Source of the DNA: Cichorium intybus
Lineage: Eukaryota; Streptophyta; Magnoliopsida; Asterales; Asteraceae
NCBI GenBank assembly: GCA_023525715.1
Contig: CM042012.1
Span: 61,153,205-61,217,204, forward strand
Direction: 5' to 3'
DNA length: 64,000 nucleotides
The number at the start of each line of letters is the position of its first letter. Within the stretch, counting starts at the first letter, position 1. The translations under genes were made by a program, and so were the position numbers. Shown piece by piece: positions 1 to 10,650 of the stretch. The notes below the pieces were generated by a model. It did not search any database. It saw nothing but the letters and a program-made list of their open reading frames with translations, and had not been told where the DNA came from.

Positions 1-1489
1 TAAAGACATACCCGGTAGTGCTTTTGTATGAGTCTTTGCAACCACCAAGGTATGCATCTGCAAAACCCTTCAGAATGACATCTTTCCCTTTAAAATGCAA
101 TGCCACTTTTGAAGTCCCCTTCAAATATCTTAGCAGCCATTTAACTGCTTCCCAATGTTCTCTCCCCGGATTGGACATAAATCAACTAACAACTCCCACT
201 GCATGTGCAATATCTGGTCTCGTGCATACCATTGCATACATGAGACTACCAACTGCAGATGCATAAGGTACTTTAGCCATTTCTTTCTTGTCTTCATCTG
301 ATTTGGGTGACTGAACTTTAGAAAGCTTAAAGTGACTTCCCAAAGGTGTGCTTCTGATATTGGCATCTTTAAGGCTGAATTTCTCTAATACTTTCTCAAT
401 GTATTTCTCTTGAGAGAGTGTCAAAGAGCCATCTTCTTTGTTTCTGAAAATACTCATCCCGAGTATTTGGTTTGCAGCTCCCAAGTCTTTCATCTCGAAT
501 TCTTCAGACATTTGCTTCTTTAACTTCTTGATCTCTATCATGTCTGAGCCTGCAATCAACATATCATCTACATAGGGTAGTAGAATGATATAAGAACCCT
601 TAAACTTCTTGATGTAACAACAATGGTCATTGTCACATCTCTTGTAACCAACTCTTCTCATGAAGTTATCAAACTTCAAATACCATTGTCTTGGCGCTTG
701 TTTCAAACCATACAAGCTCTTCTTTAATTTACACACCAAGTTTTCTTTGCCTTTAATCTGAAAACCCTCTGGTTGTGTCATGTAAATTTCTTCATCTAGG
801 TCACCATGTAGAAAAGCTGTCTTGAAATCTAGCTGCTCTAGATGCAAACCTTCTGCTGCTACAATACTGAGAACAAGTCTGATAGTGGTCATTTTCACTA
901 CTGGAGAGAATATTTCATTGAAATCGATTCCCTTTTTCTGTTGAAAGCCCTTGACTACTAATCTTGCTTTGCACCGTTTGGTACCATCATGTTCATCCTT
1001 GACCCTGAAAACCCATTTGTTTTGAAGAGCCTTCTTCCCGGATGGAAGCTTTGTTAGAAGCCAGGTCATGTTCTTCTTAAGCGACTTCATTTCATCTTTC
1101 ATTGCTAACTCCCACTGCAATGAATCTTTTAACCTCTTAGCTTCAGAGTAACACTGGGGTTCACCATTTTCTGTCAAAAGAATGTAGTTGACAGATGGTG
1201 AGTATCTTTGTGGTGGTCTGATGACTCTGGAAGATCTTCTTGGTTGAACTTGAGGTGTGGCTGGGGACTCTGGAGCTGGAGGGCTGGTTTCTTCATCTTC
1301 AAAGTCATTTCTAGAATCATCCTCTGAGCTCCCACTATCAGTTGAATCATCCCCAGATTCAGGGATTTCAACTGAAGCTTCTTTCTTCTTTTCACCACCT
1401 TCATATTCAACGTACTCCTTCTAGACTTCTGGACTTTTGGTGTTTATGTCTTTGAATAACTCAGCTTCATTAAAGATGACATTCTTGCT
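1..1489 (-). pseudogene. pol: copia reverse transcriptase / RNase H region, two in-frame stops
   Basis: Encodes the RT and the start of RNase H of the copia element. Seen directly: NKWVFRVKDEHDG followed by KARLVVKGF, the FLHGDLDEEIYMTQPEGF block, LKQAPRQWY, and the catalytic YVDD in LLPYVDDMLIAGSD (Y-x-D-D binds the two metal ions). The frame then runs through PDIAHAVGVVS to a TGA at 182-184, after which the same frame resumes with SNPGREHWEAVKWLLRYLKG, the usual link to RNase H. A second stop, TAG at 1421-1423, and a TGA at 1490-1492 lie in the poorly conserved linker between integrase and RT. The best open stretch is 182-1177. Translation through the stops is collinear with Tnt1-like copia proteins, so I call it a recently broken gene. 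Confidence 0.93.
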
Positions 1490-2720
1490 TCAGATTATCT
1501 TTCTGCTTTCACTGTCCCAAAGCCTGTAACCCATTTCATCTGACCCATAACCAATGAATGTGCACTTCTTGGTCTTTGAATCAAGTTTATCCCTGTCACC
1601 ATATTTTAACAAACTGTAAGCAGTACAACCAAAGACTTTTAAATGTTTGAGACTTACTTCCTTCTCTTGCCACATTTCTTCCGGCAATTTAAAATCCAAG
1701 GGAACACACGGTGAACGGTTAATCAAGTAGGCTGCAGTGTTAACTGTATCAGCCCAGAATGTCTTTGGTAAACCAGCATTCAACCTCATGCTTGTAGCCC
1801 TTTCATTCAAAGGTCTATTCATTCTCTCAGCTACACCATGCTGCTGACGGGTTCCTGGGACTGTCTTGATCATCTTTATCCCTTGCTTGGCACAGTAGTC
1901 AACAAACTCATTGCTTATGTATTCACCACCATTATCCGACTTCAGACATTTTACCTTCAAATCAGTTTCATTTTCAACAGCAGATTTCCATATCTTAAAT
2001 GTATCAAATACATCAGATTTATTTTTAAGAAAATAGACCCATACCTTGCGTGTTGAATCATCAATAAAGGTTACATAGTAGTTTTTGCCTCCTAGGGATG
2101 AAACTGGTGTTGGTCCAAATACATCCGAGTGAACAAGCTCCAACTTCTGAGCGTTCGGTGTCTTCCCCGTCTTTACAAAAGTAACCCGCTTTTGTTTCCC
2201 GAGAACACAAGATTCACAAAATTCAGTTTCAACTTTCTTCAAGTCTGGAAACTTCCCTTTCTGAGCCAACATCTTCAATCCCTTATTGCTCATGTGTCCG
2301 AGTCGTTGGTGCCATAAATTAGATGGACTCGGATTTGTGGTTACGGCATGAACACCATCACTAGGTATCTCTACCATGTATAGAGTGCCTTTCTTCTTTC
2401 CTTTGGCAATCACCAAGTTGCCTTTGATCACTTTCCATTGTCCACCCCCAAAGTGAACATCAAACCCTTCATCATCCAACTTACCAACTGAAATCAACTT
2501 TCTCCTTAAGTTTGGAATAACCCTGACATCTTTCAATGTCCATGTGGTTCCTAAGGAGGTCTTCAAATCTATGTCTCCGATACCCGTAATATCAAGCACT
2601 TGATCATCGGTAAACGAACTTTGCCAAGAGCACCTGTTTGTAGGTTCTTGACCATATCTGGGCATGAGACGGCATGGAAAGAAGCACCTAAATCCATAAT
2701 CCAGGATTCTGCTGAATTCT
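1490..2720 (-). pseudogene. pol: copia protease and integrase region
   Basis: The open stretch 1490-2665 holds the GAG-pre-integrase zinc domain (LWHQRLGHMSNKGLK then CESCVLGKQ, an H-H-C-C pattern) and the integrase core: first Asp in LVHSDVFGP, second in LKSDNGGEYIS, Glu in QQHGVAERMNR. These are the D-D-E catalytic residues, so the integrase itself looks intact through GYGSDEMGYRLW. Just upstream, near 2680-2705, the protease reads SWIMDLGASFHA; the family norm is DSGAS or DTGAS, so Leu replaces the residue after the catalytic Asp. The protease lies in a different frame from the integrase, with a frameshift near 2600-2660. The integrase frame stops at a TGA (1490-1492) just before the linker. 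Confidence 0.92.
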
Positions 2721-3537
2721 CAACACAACATATGAGAAAATCTCCCGATTCTTCAAAGGATATATTATTTACTTCTTTCTTTTCAGCTTGTGGTTTTGGG
2801 CATTGGCTTCTAAAGTGACCTTTTTCTTTGCAATTCCAGCATTCAATGTCTTTTCTGGTTTTTGACTGTCCTCTTTTTCTGGACTTTGATCTGCCTCAAC
2901 CACGTCCTCTTTTGTTTTTTCTTCCTCTACTTTCTGTATGCAATATAGAACTAGAACTAGAAGTCTCACCATTGCTTCTCCGTCTGATATCTTCATTTAC
3001 AATCAAGTCACGAATACTCTCGAAAGTGAGTTTGGTAGTGCCAGATGCACTACTAACAGCTGTGACTGTGCGTGACCAACTGTCGGGCAAAGATGATAAA
3101 AGGAGTAGCGCTTGTACTTCATCTTCAAACTTTATTGCAACTGAGGCTAAACGAGAAATAATCGAGTTAAACTCGTTTATGTGAGCGGTAACCGACATGC
3201 CTTCCTTCATCTTGGTGTTAACCAACTGTTTGATGAGGAACACTTTGTTTGAAGCGGACGGCTTCTCGTACATGTTGGACAAAGCCTTAAATACTCCATA
3301 AGTAGTTGTTTCATTGACAATGTTATAGGCAACACTCTTTGCCAATGAAAGCCTAACTACACCCAAGGCTTGTCGATCCAACAACTTTCAATCTTCATCA
3401 TACATGTCATCCGGTTGTTCGCCCAACATAGGCAAATGCAAACTTTTCTGATACAGCATATCTTCAATTTGCATCTTCCAAAATCCATAATCGGTACCAT
3501 CAAACTTCTCAATTTTAATTTTACCGTCTTCTGCCAT
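2721..3537 (-). pseudogene. gag: copia gag (nucleocapsid) gene, broken
   Basis: Gag coats the RNA and builds the virus-like particle. The start ATG at 3537 follows the leader and opens MAEDGKIKIEKFDGTDYGFW, the conserved copia gag N-terminus in which FDG.NY/F.W recurs. A TGA at about 3387-3389 breaks the frame, which continues as LDRQALGVVRLSLAKSVAYN and LVNTKMKEGMSV through the UBN2-type gag domain. The C-terminus has a basic stretch (RGRKNKRGRG) and, near 2798-2843, a CCHC knuckle CWNCKEKGHFRSQC (C-x2-C-x4-H-x4-C) that binds RNA. A further stop separates the basic stretch from the knuckle. Family assignment is firm. Confidence 0.9.
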
Positions 3538-3559
3538 TTTAACGGACAAAATGCACTTT

Positions 3560-3990
3560 TCTTTCAGAAGTTAAGGGTGAAAATGCAATTTTTCTAAAAT
3601 TCAGGGGCTAAACTGCAATTTTCTGAAAGTTCAGGGGGCTAAACAACAATTTTCTGAAAGTTCGGGGGCTAAACAGCAATTTTCTGAAAGTTTGGGAGCT
3701 AAACTGCAATTTTCTGAAAGTTCAGGGGCTAAAATGCAATTTCTGGAAATTCAGGGACCTGTTTTGCAATATTTGGAACTCCAGGGACCTGTTTTGCAAT
3801 TTTTGGAACTTCAGGGACTGTTTTTCAAAATATGCTACAGTACCGCTACAGTGTCGATTCAGTACCGCTACAGTGTCGCTACAGTACCGCTACAGTATCG
3901 TCTCTCCGGCGAAACTCTGGTGCTACAGTGTCGTCTTCTCCGGCGGACTTCGGCGCTACAGTGTCGTCTTCTCCGGCGAGCTGGTTTCTT
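3560..3990 (-). repeat. tandem repeats in the copia 5' leader
   Basis: Two arrays lie between the primer site and gag. At about 3560-3835 a unit of roughly 30 bases recurs about eight times; its core on the plus strand is CTGCAATTTTCTGAAAGTTC followed by a G run and CTAAA. At about 3835-3990 shorter units follow: GCTACAGT repeats, then TCTCCGGCG repeats. Open frames across this stretch are products of the repetition and do not look like protein. Confidence 0.8.
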
Positions 3991-4174
3991 CGGTCACTAT
4001 TCCGGCGAACGTTTGACCGGCGATTTGGAGGTCTTCCGGTGGTCGAAAAATTCCAAAAAATATATTTTCGGAATCTGCGGAACGAGACCTTTCCAACGGC
4101 GTAAACCAAAATCGTTTTTGAGACAAAACTTTTTCGACCCAAAAACAGAAAATCACTCTCTGGAGCTAAACCTG

Positions 4175-4186
4175 GCTCTGATACCA
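4175..4186 (-). other. primer-binding site, initiator tRNA-Met
   Basis: The minus strand reads TGGTATCAGAGC, complementary to the 3' end of plant initiator tRNA-Met, two bases inside the LTR. This is the standard site where minus-strand DNA synthesis starts in copia elements and fixes the element's orientation. Confidence 0.95.
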
Positions 4187-4188
4187 CT

Positions 4189-4668
4189 TGTTAGGATCAA
4201 GACACTTAGCATACGAACACTAAACTCACACACTCGGCTCACAAATTAAGAACACAAGAATTTAACGTGGTTCGGTCCAAAAATGACCTACGTCCACGGC
4301 GGATAACTAGGAATGTATATTGCTTCTGTGTTTTTTTTGTGGTGTGGTACATCTAATCTCTTCAACTGAACCTCTATTTATACACATCTTGGAATGTATA
4401 TAATATACATAAATTAGTGTGAAAATGAGAAAGTTTAATTCAAAGAAAGAGGCAAGCCTTGAAAAGATCAATCATCCAGAAGTTCTTCCTCCTTTTGTTG
4501 ACAAGGTTGTTCAACCTTCATACCTAATAACCGAAACACCGTCCCACTTGGGTAGGTGGCCACGGTGAAGGGCCTGGTAAGGGGTTACCACACCGTGCGA
4601 TGACTAAGGGTATTTGTTTGCATATTGGCCTCCACTGTTTGGAGAGTTTTGCAAACCGCCCAATAACA
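4189..4668 (-). repeat. 5' LTR of the copia element (480 bp)
   Basis: On the minus strand it begins TGTTATTGGGCGG and ends GATCCTAACA, so it has TG...CA ends and the short inverted repeat TGTTA/TAACA. A TATA-like TATAAATAG on the minus strand near 4373-4382 is a plausible core promoter. The partner LTR lies outside the window. Its outer end shares seven bases (AATAACA) with the pararetroviral repeat next to it, which makes the exact junction ambiguous. Confidence 0.85.
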
Positions 4669-5081
4669 AGATTAATCAAAAATAACAAGATTAATTACAA
4701 ACATAAAAACTAGATTAACACGTAGTTTGTGAAATCATTTCTGTAAAATATTTTATGACTGCATAATCTTGGTCGATTTCTGCTTGTGTGCGTGTGCGTG
4801 TTTGTGATGCTTTTTGTTGCTTCATTTGTTGTATTTGTAATTTCAAAACGTAATAATATGCATTATTATGAATTTGAACTTTTGAATCGGTCATGATGTA
4901 TGAATGTATGTAAGAAATATACCTGACTGATGCTTGTATGTTGATCCCGTGTGTATGCTTGTGATTATTTGTGGATACCCGACTCTGCTATTCAGAAGCG
5001 TAAGACTTCAACAGAGAGAATTTTGAGAGCACTCAAAACTTAACACAAACAAGCTCTACTTCCATTCATTAGGCAAATGCC
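4662..5081 (-). repeat. pararetroviral terminal direct repeat, 3' copy
   Basis: Repeats 11955-12370 with few differences, including a 4-base gain (CTGA) near 4925. On the minus strand it runs from just downstream of the TATA box to the base next to the primer-binding site, so it corresponds to the viral leader. The first seven bases coincide with the end of the adjacent copia LTR, so the true start may be 4669. Confidence 0.88.
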
Positions 5082-5375
5082 TTATTTATAGTACAACAAG
5101 GACTCTTCTAGAGTCTAATAGTATCTTACACTAATAATACACTAACTAGTGGTGTCTTAATACTACATTATTGTGTCTAGCACCACGACAATAAAAACAA
5201 ACTACATAATGGTGAGTGACACCCGGAAAACAAACGACAAAATAAAAAGTTTACATTATACAAAATATGATGAGGGGGAGGGGCCACAAATTTTCTTTGT
5301 GTCAAATCCTAATCCTCACCACCGTGAATTAATTGTTGTTGATTGCTTTTCTTAAGTGCGGTGTACTGTTGCGTA
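5082..5375 (-). promoter_or_regulatory. intergenic promoter region of the pararetrovirus with TATA box
   Basis: This 294 bp stretch lies between the transactivator stop and the terminal repeat, where caulimovirids carry the promoter of the full-length RNA. The minus strand reads CTATAAATAAGG at 5080-5091, a good TATA box; by analogy transcription would start about 30 bases on, near 5055-5062, inside the repeat. This part is absent upstream of the other repeat copy, so the second copy has no TATA box of its own. Confidence 0.7.
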
Positions 5376-6771
5376 CTATTCTTCCATCGTTTCCATGAAT
5401 GGTGTCTCGTCCTTATTTTCATTACAATAATTACATTGGTGACGTGGAGAATGCATAATATGCTTGCATAATTGTTTTTTAATTTCTGCAGGTAGAACGG
5501 CAAGATGATGCGAAAATTTTTCAAACGGTTCTTCAAATCTTTCTACTGCTTGCATTCCGTCAGTTGATATTTCTGCGTTGGTTGCTTTGTATACTAAGAA
5601 TGTTTTATTACAATAATTTATTCTGACTTGTGATTTTTGTTCTTTGCCATTACCGATTCTTGAAGAGGCTAGATAGACCCCTGCTATAGCAAAAATTAGA
5701 TGATTTTGTGATGGAGTTTCATGTGGAAGTTCATCTTTTGTTGGCTTGGTTCCATTACTAATTCCCATGTATGCAAATGTAATACTTGGGACTAATAGTT
5801 GATAATCTTCATCAAAAAATGGGTAACTTGAATATAATTTAATGAATAGATCACGCTCTTTAGCGAAACGTGTTTTGTAGCTGCGAATAACTGATTGGAA
5901 AGTGGTTGGAAATTCACTAATGCATTGTAAATTGGATCCTTCTAGATAAATTGTATCGATGAATCCGTGAATGAAATATTCCCAGAGAGTCATTGGATCA
6001 GTGAGGTTGGCTAGAAAAACTGCTTTTGGGCCTGGCCTTCTTATTACTGGATAAAAGCCCATTAATGAATGGACTTTTGTGTAGGAGACTAGGTTGTCCC
6101 ATAATTTTGCTAATTTCTCAGCTGTTGGTTTCTTCATTAATTCTTTTTCTTTTGTAAATGGTATGGCTTGCAGGGCTGCTTTGGCTGCATGCAATTGATT
6201 TAGTGATCGTGGTTGTGGTTCTGTTTTCAGAGGTGTTCCTAGAAGAACTGTCTTTGAGGATTTCTGAAGGGCTTTAGTAGTAACCGTTTTGTATGCTTCT
6301 TTGAATGCTATTTCTGCTTCGGATTTTGTTTTGTAACTTTTGTGTGTAACATTCTTTCCAACGATATGAGAATTTGCAATTCCCCAATCGTTATAGATTC
6401 CTTTGTGTGGTCCATTAAAAATAACGTACCACTTTTTGGTTTCTGCATTACTTGGTTGTTGTTGGGTTTTGAATATTTCTTGTGAGTTGCAAGTTGATGA
6501 TGATGGCTTCTCTTGTTGTTTGCTTCTCTTGTTGTTTACTGGTGTTGTCTGATGAAATCTGTTGAATTTCTGGTGCAGTTGGGATGGTAGATCTGCCCGT
6601 TGATTTTTATGCTTCTTCTTTGGTTGTGGTGAATTGTGATGACAATATCTGTAGTGTTTGTTGAAGTTGTTCTTCTTCTTTCTTGATTGTTTCCAGTTGC
6701 TTTATCATGGCTGCTTTCTGTTCCTGCTTTTGTTTTAGTTGGTGCTGTATTTGCTTCATGATGGCTTCCAT
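5376..6771 (-). pseudogene. viroplasmin / translational transactivator (ORF VI-like), frameshifted
   Basis: In caulimoviruses this protein forms the inclusion body and lets ribosomes reinitiate on the polycistronic RNA. The ATG at 6771 lies inside the end of the RT gene (16-base overlap) and opens MEAIMKQIQHQLKQKQEQ, a Gln/Lys-rich likely coiled coil, stopping at 6607. The rest is in another frame, open from 6698 down to the TAA at 5376. There the viroplasmin fold is clear at about 6384-6431 (WYVIFNGPHKGIYNDW), matching the family pattern Y-V-x-F-N-G....G-I-Y..W. A long helical domain follows (LWDNLVSYTKVHSLMGFYPV). The C-terminus has a Cys/His cluster, HQCNYCNENKDE. One frameshift near 6610-6690 is the only break I see. 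Confidence 0.87.
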
Positions 6772-8758
6772 TCTCTTGTTAATGTGTCTGCTATGTGATT
6801 GTTTTCGCTTTTTATGTACCTGAGGTAAGGATGAAATTGGTGTAACTGTAACTGCCAACGAATTAGCCTTCCTCGACAATAATCTTCTTGTAATTTGTAT
6901 CACCAGAATCCTAACAGATATTTTGAATCTGTTCGGAGTTCAAATCTTGTTTGTAGTATATCGATTTTCCATTTCTTCAACGTCTTTAGACATGCTAATG
7001 TTTCTCGTTCATGTGTACTATAATTTTGTTCAGTTTGGGAAAATGTTCCCGATCCATACTTACATAATTTTTTCTCATATTTATCAGTCTTTAATACTTC
7101 TGATTCGTATCACTGTTTGCTTTTGATGATACATTTGTATCACTATTTACTTTTGATGGGTTAGATGAAAGGTTTCCCTCATTGTCTAATCCCAATAATA
7201 CTTTTCCATGTATAATTGCTTTTAGGCATCCTGCCCATGTATCCATTGATGCATCCGTTTCGACTATTAAAAAGTCGTTCGGTTGCGGATTATATAAAGT
7301 TGGTAGTACATGAATTTTTTGGTTGATATTTTTGACTAAAATAGTATCTTCATTGGTCCATGACCATGGTGTTTTTTCTGATATTTTCTTTTGCAAAATT
7401 CTTCTCTCTTTTGCTAAATTTTTTAGAAATCATTGTTCTGCAATATAGTTTAAACAGCCAAGAAAATGTTGTATTTGTTTCCGATTTTCTAGTTTATCGG
7501 GAAATAAATACAATTTTTCTCGAACATTATCTGTTAAAGAAAGTTGTCCGTTTTCTTCGATTTTTAATCCTAAATATTAAACTCTAGTTTGTAAAAGTTT
7601 AGATTTCTTTTTTGATAAAACTAAACCTTTTTCTTTAATTCTTTGTAAAACTTTAGTAACTGCTTCAAGATGTAGTTGTTCATTTCCATTTGTAAAAACA
7701 ATAATATCATCAATATATGCGAGACATATTTGATCCAAACCATTTAAGGTTGAATCCATAAACCTTTGATATATGGCTGGTGTTTGTTTAAGACCAAATG
7801 GTAAAACGTTCCTTTCGTAATGTTTTTGAGGTGGACATGAAAAAGCTGTTAGTGGTTTTGTATTTTCATGTAGTCGTAATTGCCAATATCCTGATTTTAC
7901 ATCAAATGTACTAAAGTGTGTATTCCCTTTTAGTTTTTCTAAAATATATTCTTTTCTTGGTAATTTGTATGAATCTCCAATAGTGGCATCATTCATCTTT
8001 TTATAATTAATAACCATCCTTCTTTTTCCTCGTTTTATTTCATTATTATTTTCTACATAGAAGGCTGGTGCGGAGTGTGGACTCGTACTTTCTCTTATAA
8101 TTCTTTTTTCTAAAAGTTGACTGCACTCGGTTTTAAATTCATTTACATCTTTTATACTATATGGTATTTTATTTGGCACATTGATTTCTACTTTGGGGTC
8201 TTTTAATAATATTATTATTTCTTGATCGTTGGTATTTTTTAACTGATCTAAGAGATTTTCACTACATACTTCTTCTAATTGTTTTTCGGCAATATCTTTT
8301 GTTAATGTTAATAGTACTGGTAATTGAAAACCAACTTCTTGTCTTATTATTCTAATAAGATCGTATTGTTTAATTATAGAGGTTTTTATAACTCCTTTAG
8401 ATGGATGTTTGATACTTATATATTCATCTGTTTGAACAAAAGGTTGATATAGTTTTAGAAAATTATTTCCAATAACAAGATCTATACCCGAATCATGTTG
8501 ATATATAGTTGGTGTAATAAAAGGAATTTTTTCTATAATAACACTAATATTCCTTCCTACATACCAGATGTTATGTACAGATTTATCAGTGATAGTAATT
8601 TTAATTGATATTTTTAGTTTTTCCCATTTTGTTAAAATATTCTTTTTTTCAAAACACAATGTTGCACCTGTATCGATGTATGCAATTACTTTTTTATTTT
8701 GTATTGTAGTTGTTATAAATGTACTGTTAGGGTTAATTTTAGGTTTTTATTTACTCAT
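6756..8758 (-). pseudogene. pararetroviral protease - reverse transcriptase - RNase H polyprotein, several breaks
   Basis: Copies the viral RNA to DNA. The ATG at 8758 overlaps the coat-protein stop (ATGA), but codon 4 is a TAA (8747-8749). Protease: AYIDTGATLCF, catalytic DTGA at 8663-8674. RT: FSTFDVKSGYWQLRL, AFSCPPQKHYERNVLPFGLKQ and the catalytic YIDD of LAYIDDIIVF at 7706-7717. TAA at 7577-7579 and TGA at 7430-7432 follow, then RNase H begins (IVETDASMDTWAGC) and stops at 7091. It resumes in another frame with YSTHERETLACLK, LRTDSKYLLGFW (catalytic Asp; a TGA follows directly) and SENNHIADTLTREW, ending 6756-6758. No integrase domain follows, as expected for a pararetrovirus. Confidence 0.93.
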
Positions 8759-10122
8759 TCGTCGTCATTAATATCGGATTCAGTATTTGAATCGGTAGTG
8801 TATGCGTAAATATCAATATCCGAATCTATATCAGAATCTTCAATTGGTTCATAACCAAAATCATAAGCGATTTTTAATATATTTGTTTCACGTGTCTTTT
8901 TATTTTTTGTTGGGCATTCATAGGCTTTATGTCCTTCTTCTTGACATAACCAACATTTACAATCTTTTTTCTTAGATGGACAATATTTTGGGTTTGTTTT
9001 GTATTTTTGTTTATATTGTTTTCGGTTTCTAAAATATTTTCTTTCTCCTTTTTTATAATATTGTTTGTATTTTGGTTTATAGGTTTGTTTTTTCCAAGCT
9101 TTTCTCTTTCTTTTCCGTTTGTTAGTTCTACAACCATATTGACCAACTTGATTATATTGTTTTTCACAACATAAATCAATTTTTGCATCAATTTTAACTT
9201 TTTGTTTAAGACATTTATCTTGCATCCATGCTTTTAAAACATTTATTCTGGCACCTAAAGATTCTGCTATTTTACCTTCTTGTGAAAGTTTGTTAAAATG
9301 TTTTAATACACTTTGACAAACGGTAGATGGTAATTTTTGATAAAACATATCTAATGCTATTTTTTGTCTTGGTGGATCTATGAGATAATACTGTTCAGAA
9401 AATTCACATATAAATGAATCTAAATAACACATATTACATATTCTTAGGTTTGTTAAGTGCCATAATGCTTTATTTCTAAAGGCTTCTTTTGATTCTTCAT
9501 CTTCTACCTTTTTTCCTACAAATTCTTGGAGGATTTTATCTAATATTTTCTTAAAAGTTTCCATGGCGTCAGTAGTTGCTATTCTACTTTTTTTGTCTTC
9601 TTCTAAGGATGAAAGAAAACGATAGACATTTCCCTGTGTTTTATGCATAATATAACTTAGAAAATTCCTTGGGTGTAGATTTCTAAGTTCATCTGTTAAA
9701 TGAATTTGTATACCCATTTGATTGCTCCAATCTTGTATTCTTGTTTCTGGATCCAATTCACAATCAATAGAAAGAATATCTATGGGTGTTGGAGTGGTGA
9801 ATAATTTTGGTACATATTGTGGCGGTACTTTTTCCCATTTATTTTGCTTATTTTTAACCATTCCTTGTCTATATAAAAAGTTTTCTTCTAAGGATGGTGG
9901 TCCGTATATATATTAACTTTGATAATCATCTTCTACGTATGATTTATTTCGTTTTATTCCAAAATTAGTATAAGGATTTGTGTATGGATTTTCTTCGTCG
10001 GATGTAAAATCGTATACTACTTCAACGTCGTTTTCTATATTTTCATCTTTTACTTCTTCAGGTATTTCTAATGCTGCCATCAATTTAGTTAGTGTTTCTA
10101 CTTGTTCTTGAAGTGTTTCCAT
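8755..10122 (-). pseudogene. coat protein with CCHC zinc knuckle, one in-frame stop
   Basis: About 455 codons from the ATG at 10122 to the TGA at 8755-8757, interrupted once by a TAA at 9913-9915 (codon 70); both sides are in the same frame. The N-terminus is acidic (DFTSDEENPYTNPY), the middle helical (LRICNMCYLDSFICEF), then a Lys/Arg-rich nucleic-acid-binding tract (TNKRKRKRKAWKKQ) and a knuckle CWLCQEEGHKAYEC at 8914-8955 (C-x2-C-x4-H-x4-C). The C-terminus is again acidic (SDIDSDIDIYAY). Acidic ends around a basic CCHC core is the usual caulimovirid capsid plan. The RT gene starts inside its stop codon. Confidence 0.92.
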
Positions 10123-10162
10123 TTATATTATATGTAGTTTTGATCGTTCTTCTTTTAATTTA

Positions 10163-10462
10163 TTATATAAGTTTTTTGACCTTAATATAATTTGTATAAT
10201 CTTTGTATGATATAAGATCGTTCATGTGACTAAGTCTTTTTGAACAATTGATTTCAGAATCAATTTGTAATTTATAAAGAGAATAAAAGTTTTCGTCTTC
10301 TTCTTTTATTTCTATCAAATCATACATAGTAAAAACTATATTACGATGATCTAAATTTTTTATGGCCTGATGACTTTTATTTAAAAGATAATTAAGATAA
10401 TCTAAATTATTAAATTGTTTTTGCTGTCCATTTTCATAAACAAGCCATAATTTGTTATCCAT
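10163..10462 (-). CDS. small pararetroviral ORF, 99 codons, position of the virion-associated protein
   Basis: Intact ORF directly upstream of the coat-protein gene, the place held by the virion-associated protein (ORF III) in caulimoviruses. It starts MDNKLWLVYENGQQKQFNN and ends YTNYIKVKKLI. It is mixed-charge and helical with no zinc motif. I do not see the heptad-rich N-terminus and basic DNA-binding C-terminus that typify the virion-associated protein, so the assignment rests on position only. Spacing to the coat-protein ATG is 40 bases; the preceding small ORF ends 29 bases upstream. Confidence 0.7.
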   Translation of the reverse strand: MDNKLWLVYENGQQKQFNNLDYLNYLLNKSHQAIKNLDHRNIVFTMYDLIEIKEEDENFYSLYKLQIDSEINCSKRLSHMNDLISYKDYTNYIKVKKLI

Positions 10463-10491
10463 CTCAAAAGTATATATTTATAATTAATTTC

Positions 10492-10650
10492 TTAGTCATG
10501 ACAATTGCTTTCAAATAATTGATCTAATATATCATCATTTATATAATCTTCTTTTGTTAAAATCATGATTTTGTCTTCTTTTTCTTCTTTATTTCTTTTA
10601 TGCTTTTTAAACCATGTTTTTAATTTTTGTAGAATATTTTTGATTACCAT
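10492..10650 (-). CDS. very small pararetroviral ORF, 52 codons
   Basis: Its ATG (10650) overlaps the stop of the preceding ORF as ATGGTAA, the coupled arrangement typical of caulimovirid reinitiation. The N-terminal half is strongly basic (LQKLKTWFKKHKRNKEEK) and the C-terminal half acidic (YINDDILDQLFE). The basic stretch could bind nucleic acid, which would suit part of a virion-associated protein split into pieces, but that is inference. It ends at a TAA, 10492-10494. Confidence 0.6.
   Translation of the reverse strand: MVIKNILQKLKTWFKKHKRNKEEKEDKIMILTKEDYINDDILDQLFESNCHD

Larger units (their letters stand above)
1..4668 (-). mobile_element. Ty1/copia LTR retrotransposon, left part outside window
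   Basis: Minus-strand copia element. In its own direction it has a 5' LTR (4189-4668), a tRNA-Met primer site (4175-4186), a repeat-rich leader, gag, protease, integrase and reverse transcriptase, then leaves the window inside RNase H at position 1. The order protease-integrase-RT is diagnostic of copia rather than gypsy. The reading frame is broken by at least three stops and one frameshift, so this copy cannot make a full polyprotein, but the domains are otherwise well preserved, which argues for a moderately young insertion. The 3' LTR and the target duplication cannot be checked here. It abuts the pararetrovirus at 4669. Confidence 0.93.

Noticed and set aside
3692..4249. 185-codon plus-strand frame in the copia leader
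   Set aside because: Product of the tandem repeats, antisense to the element, continuing into the LTR; no domain.
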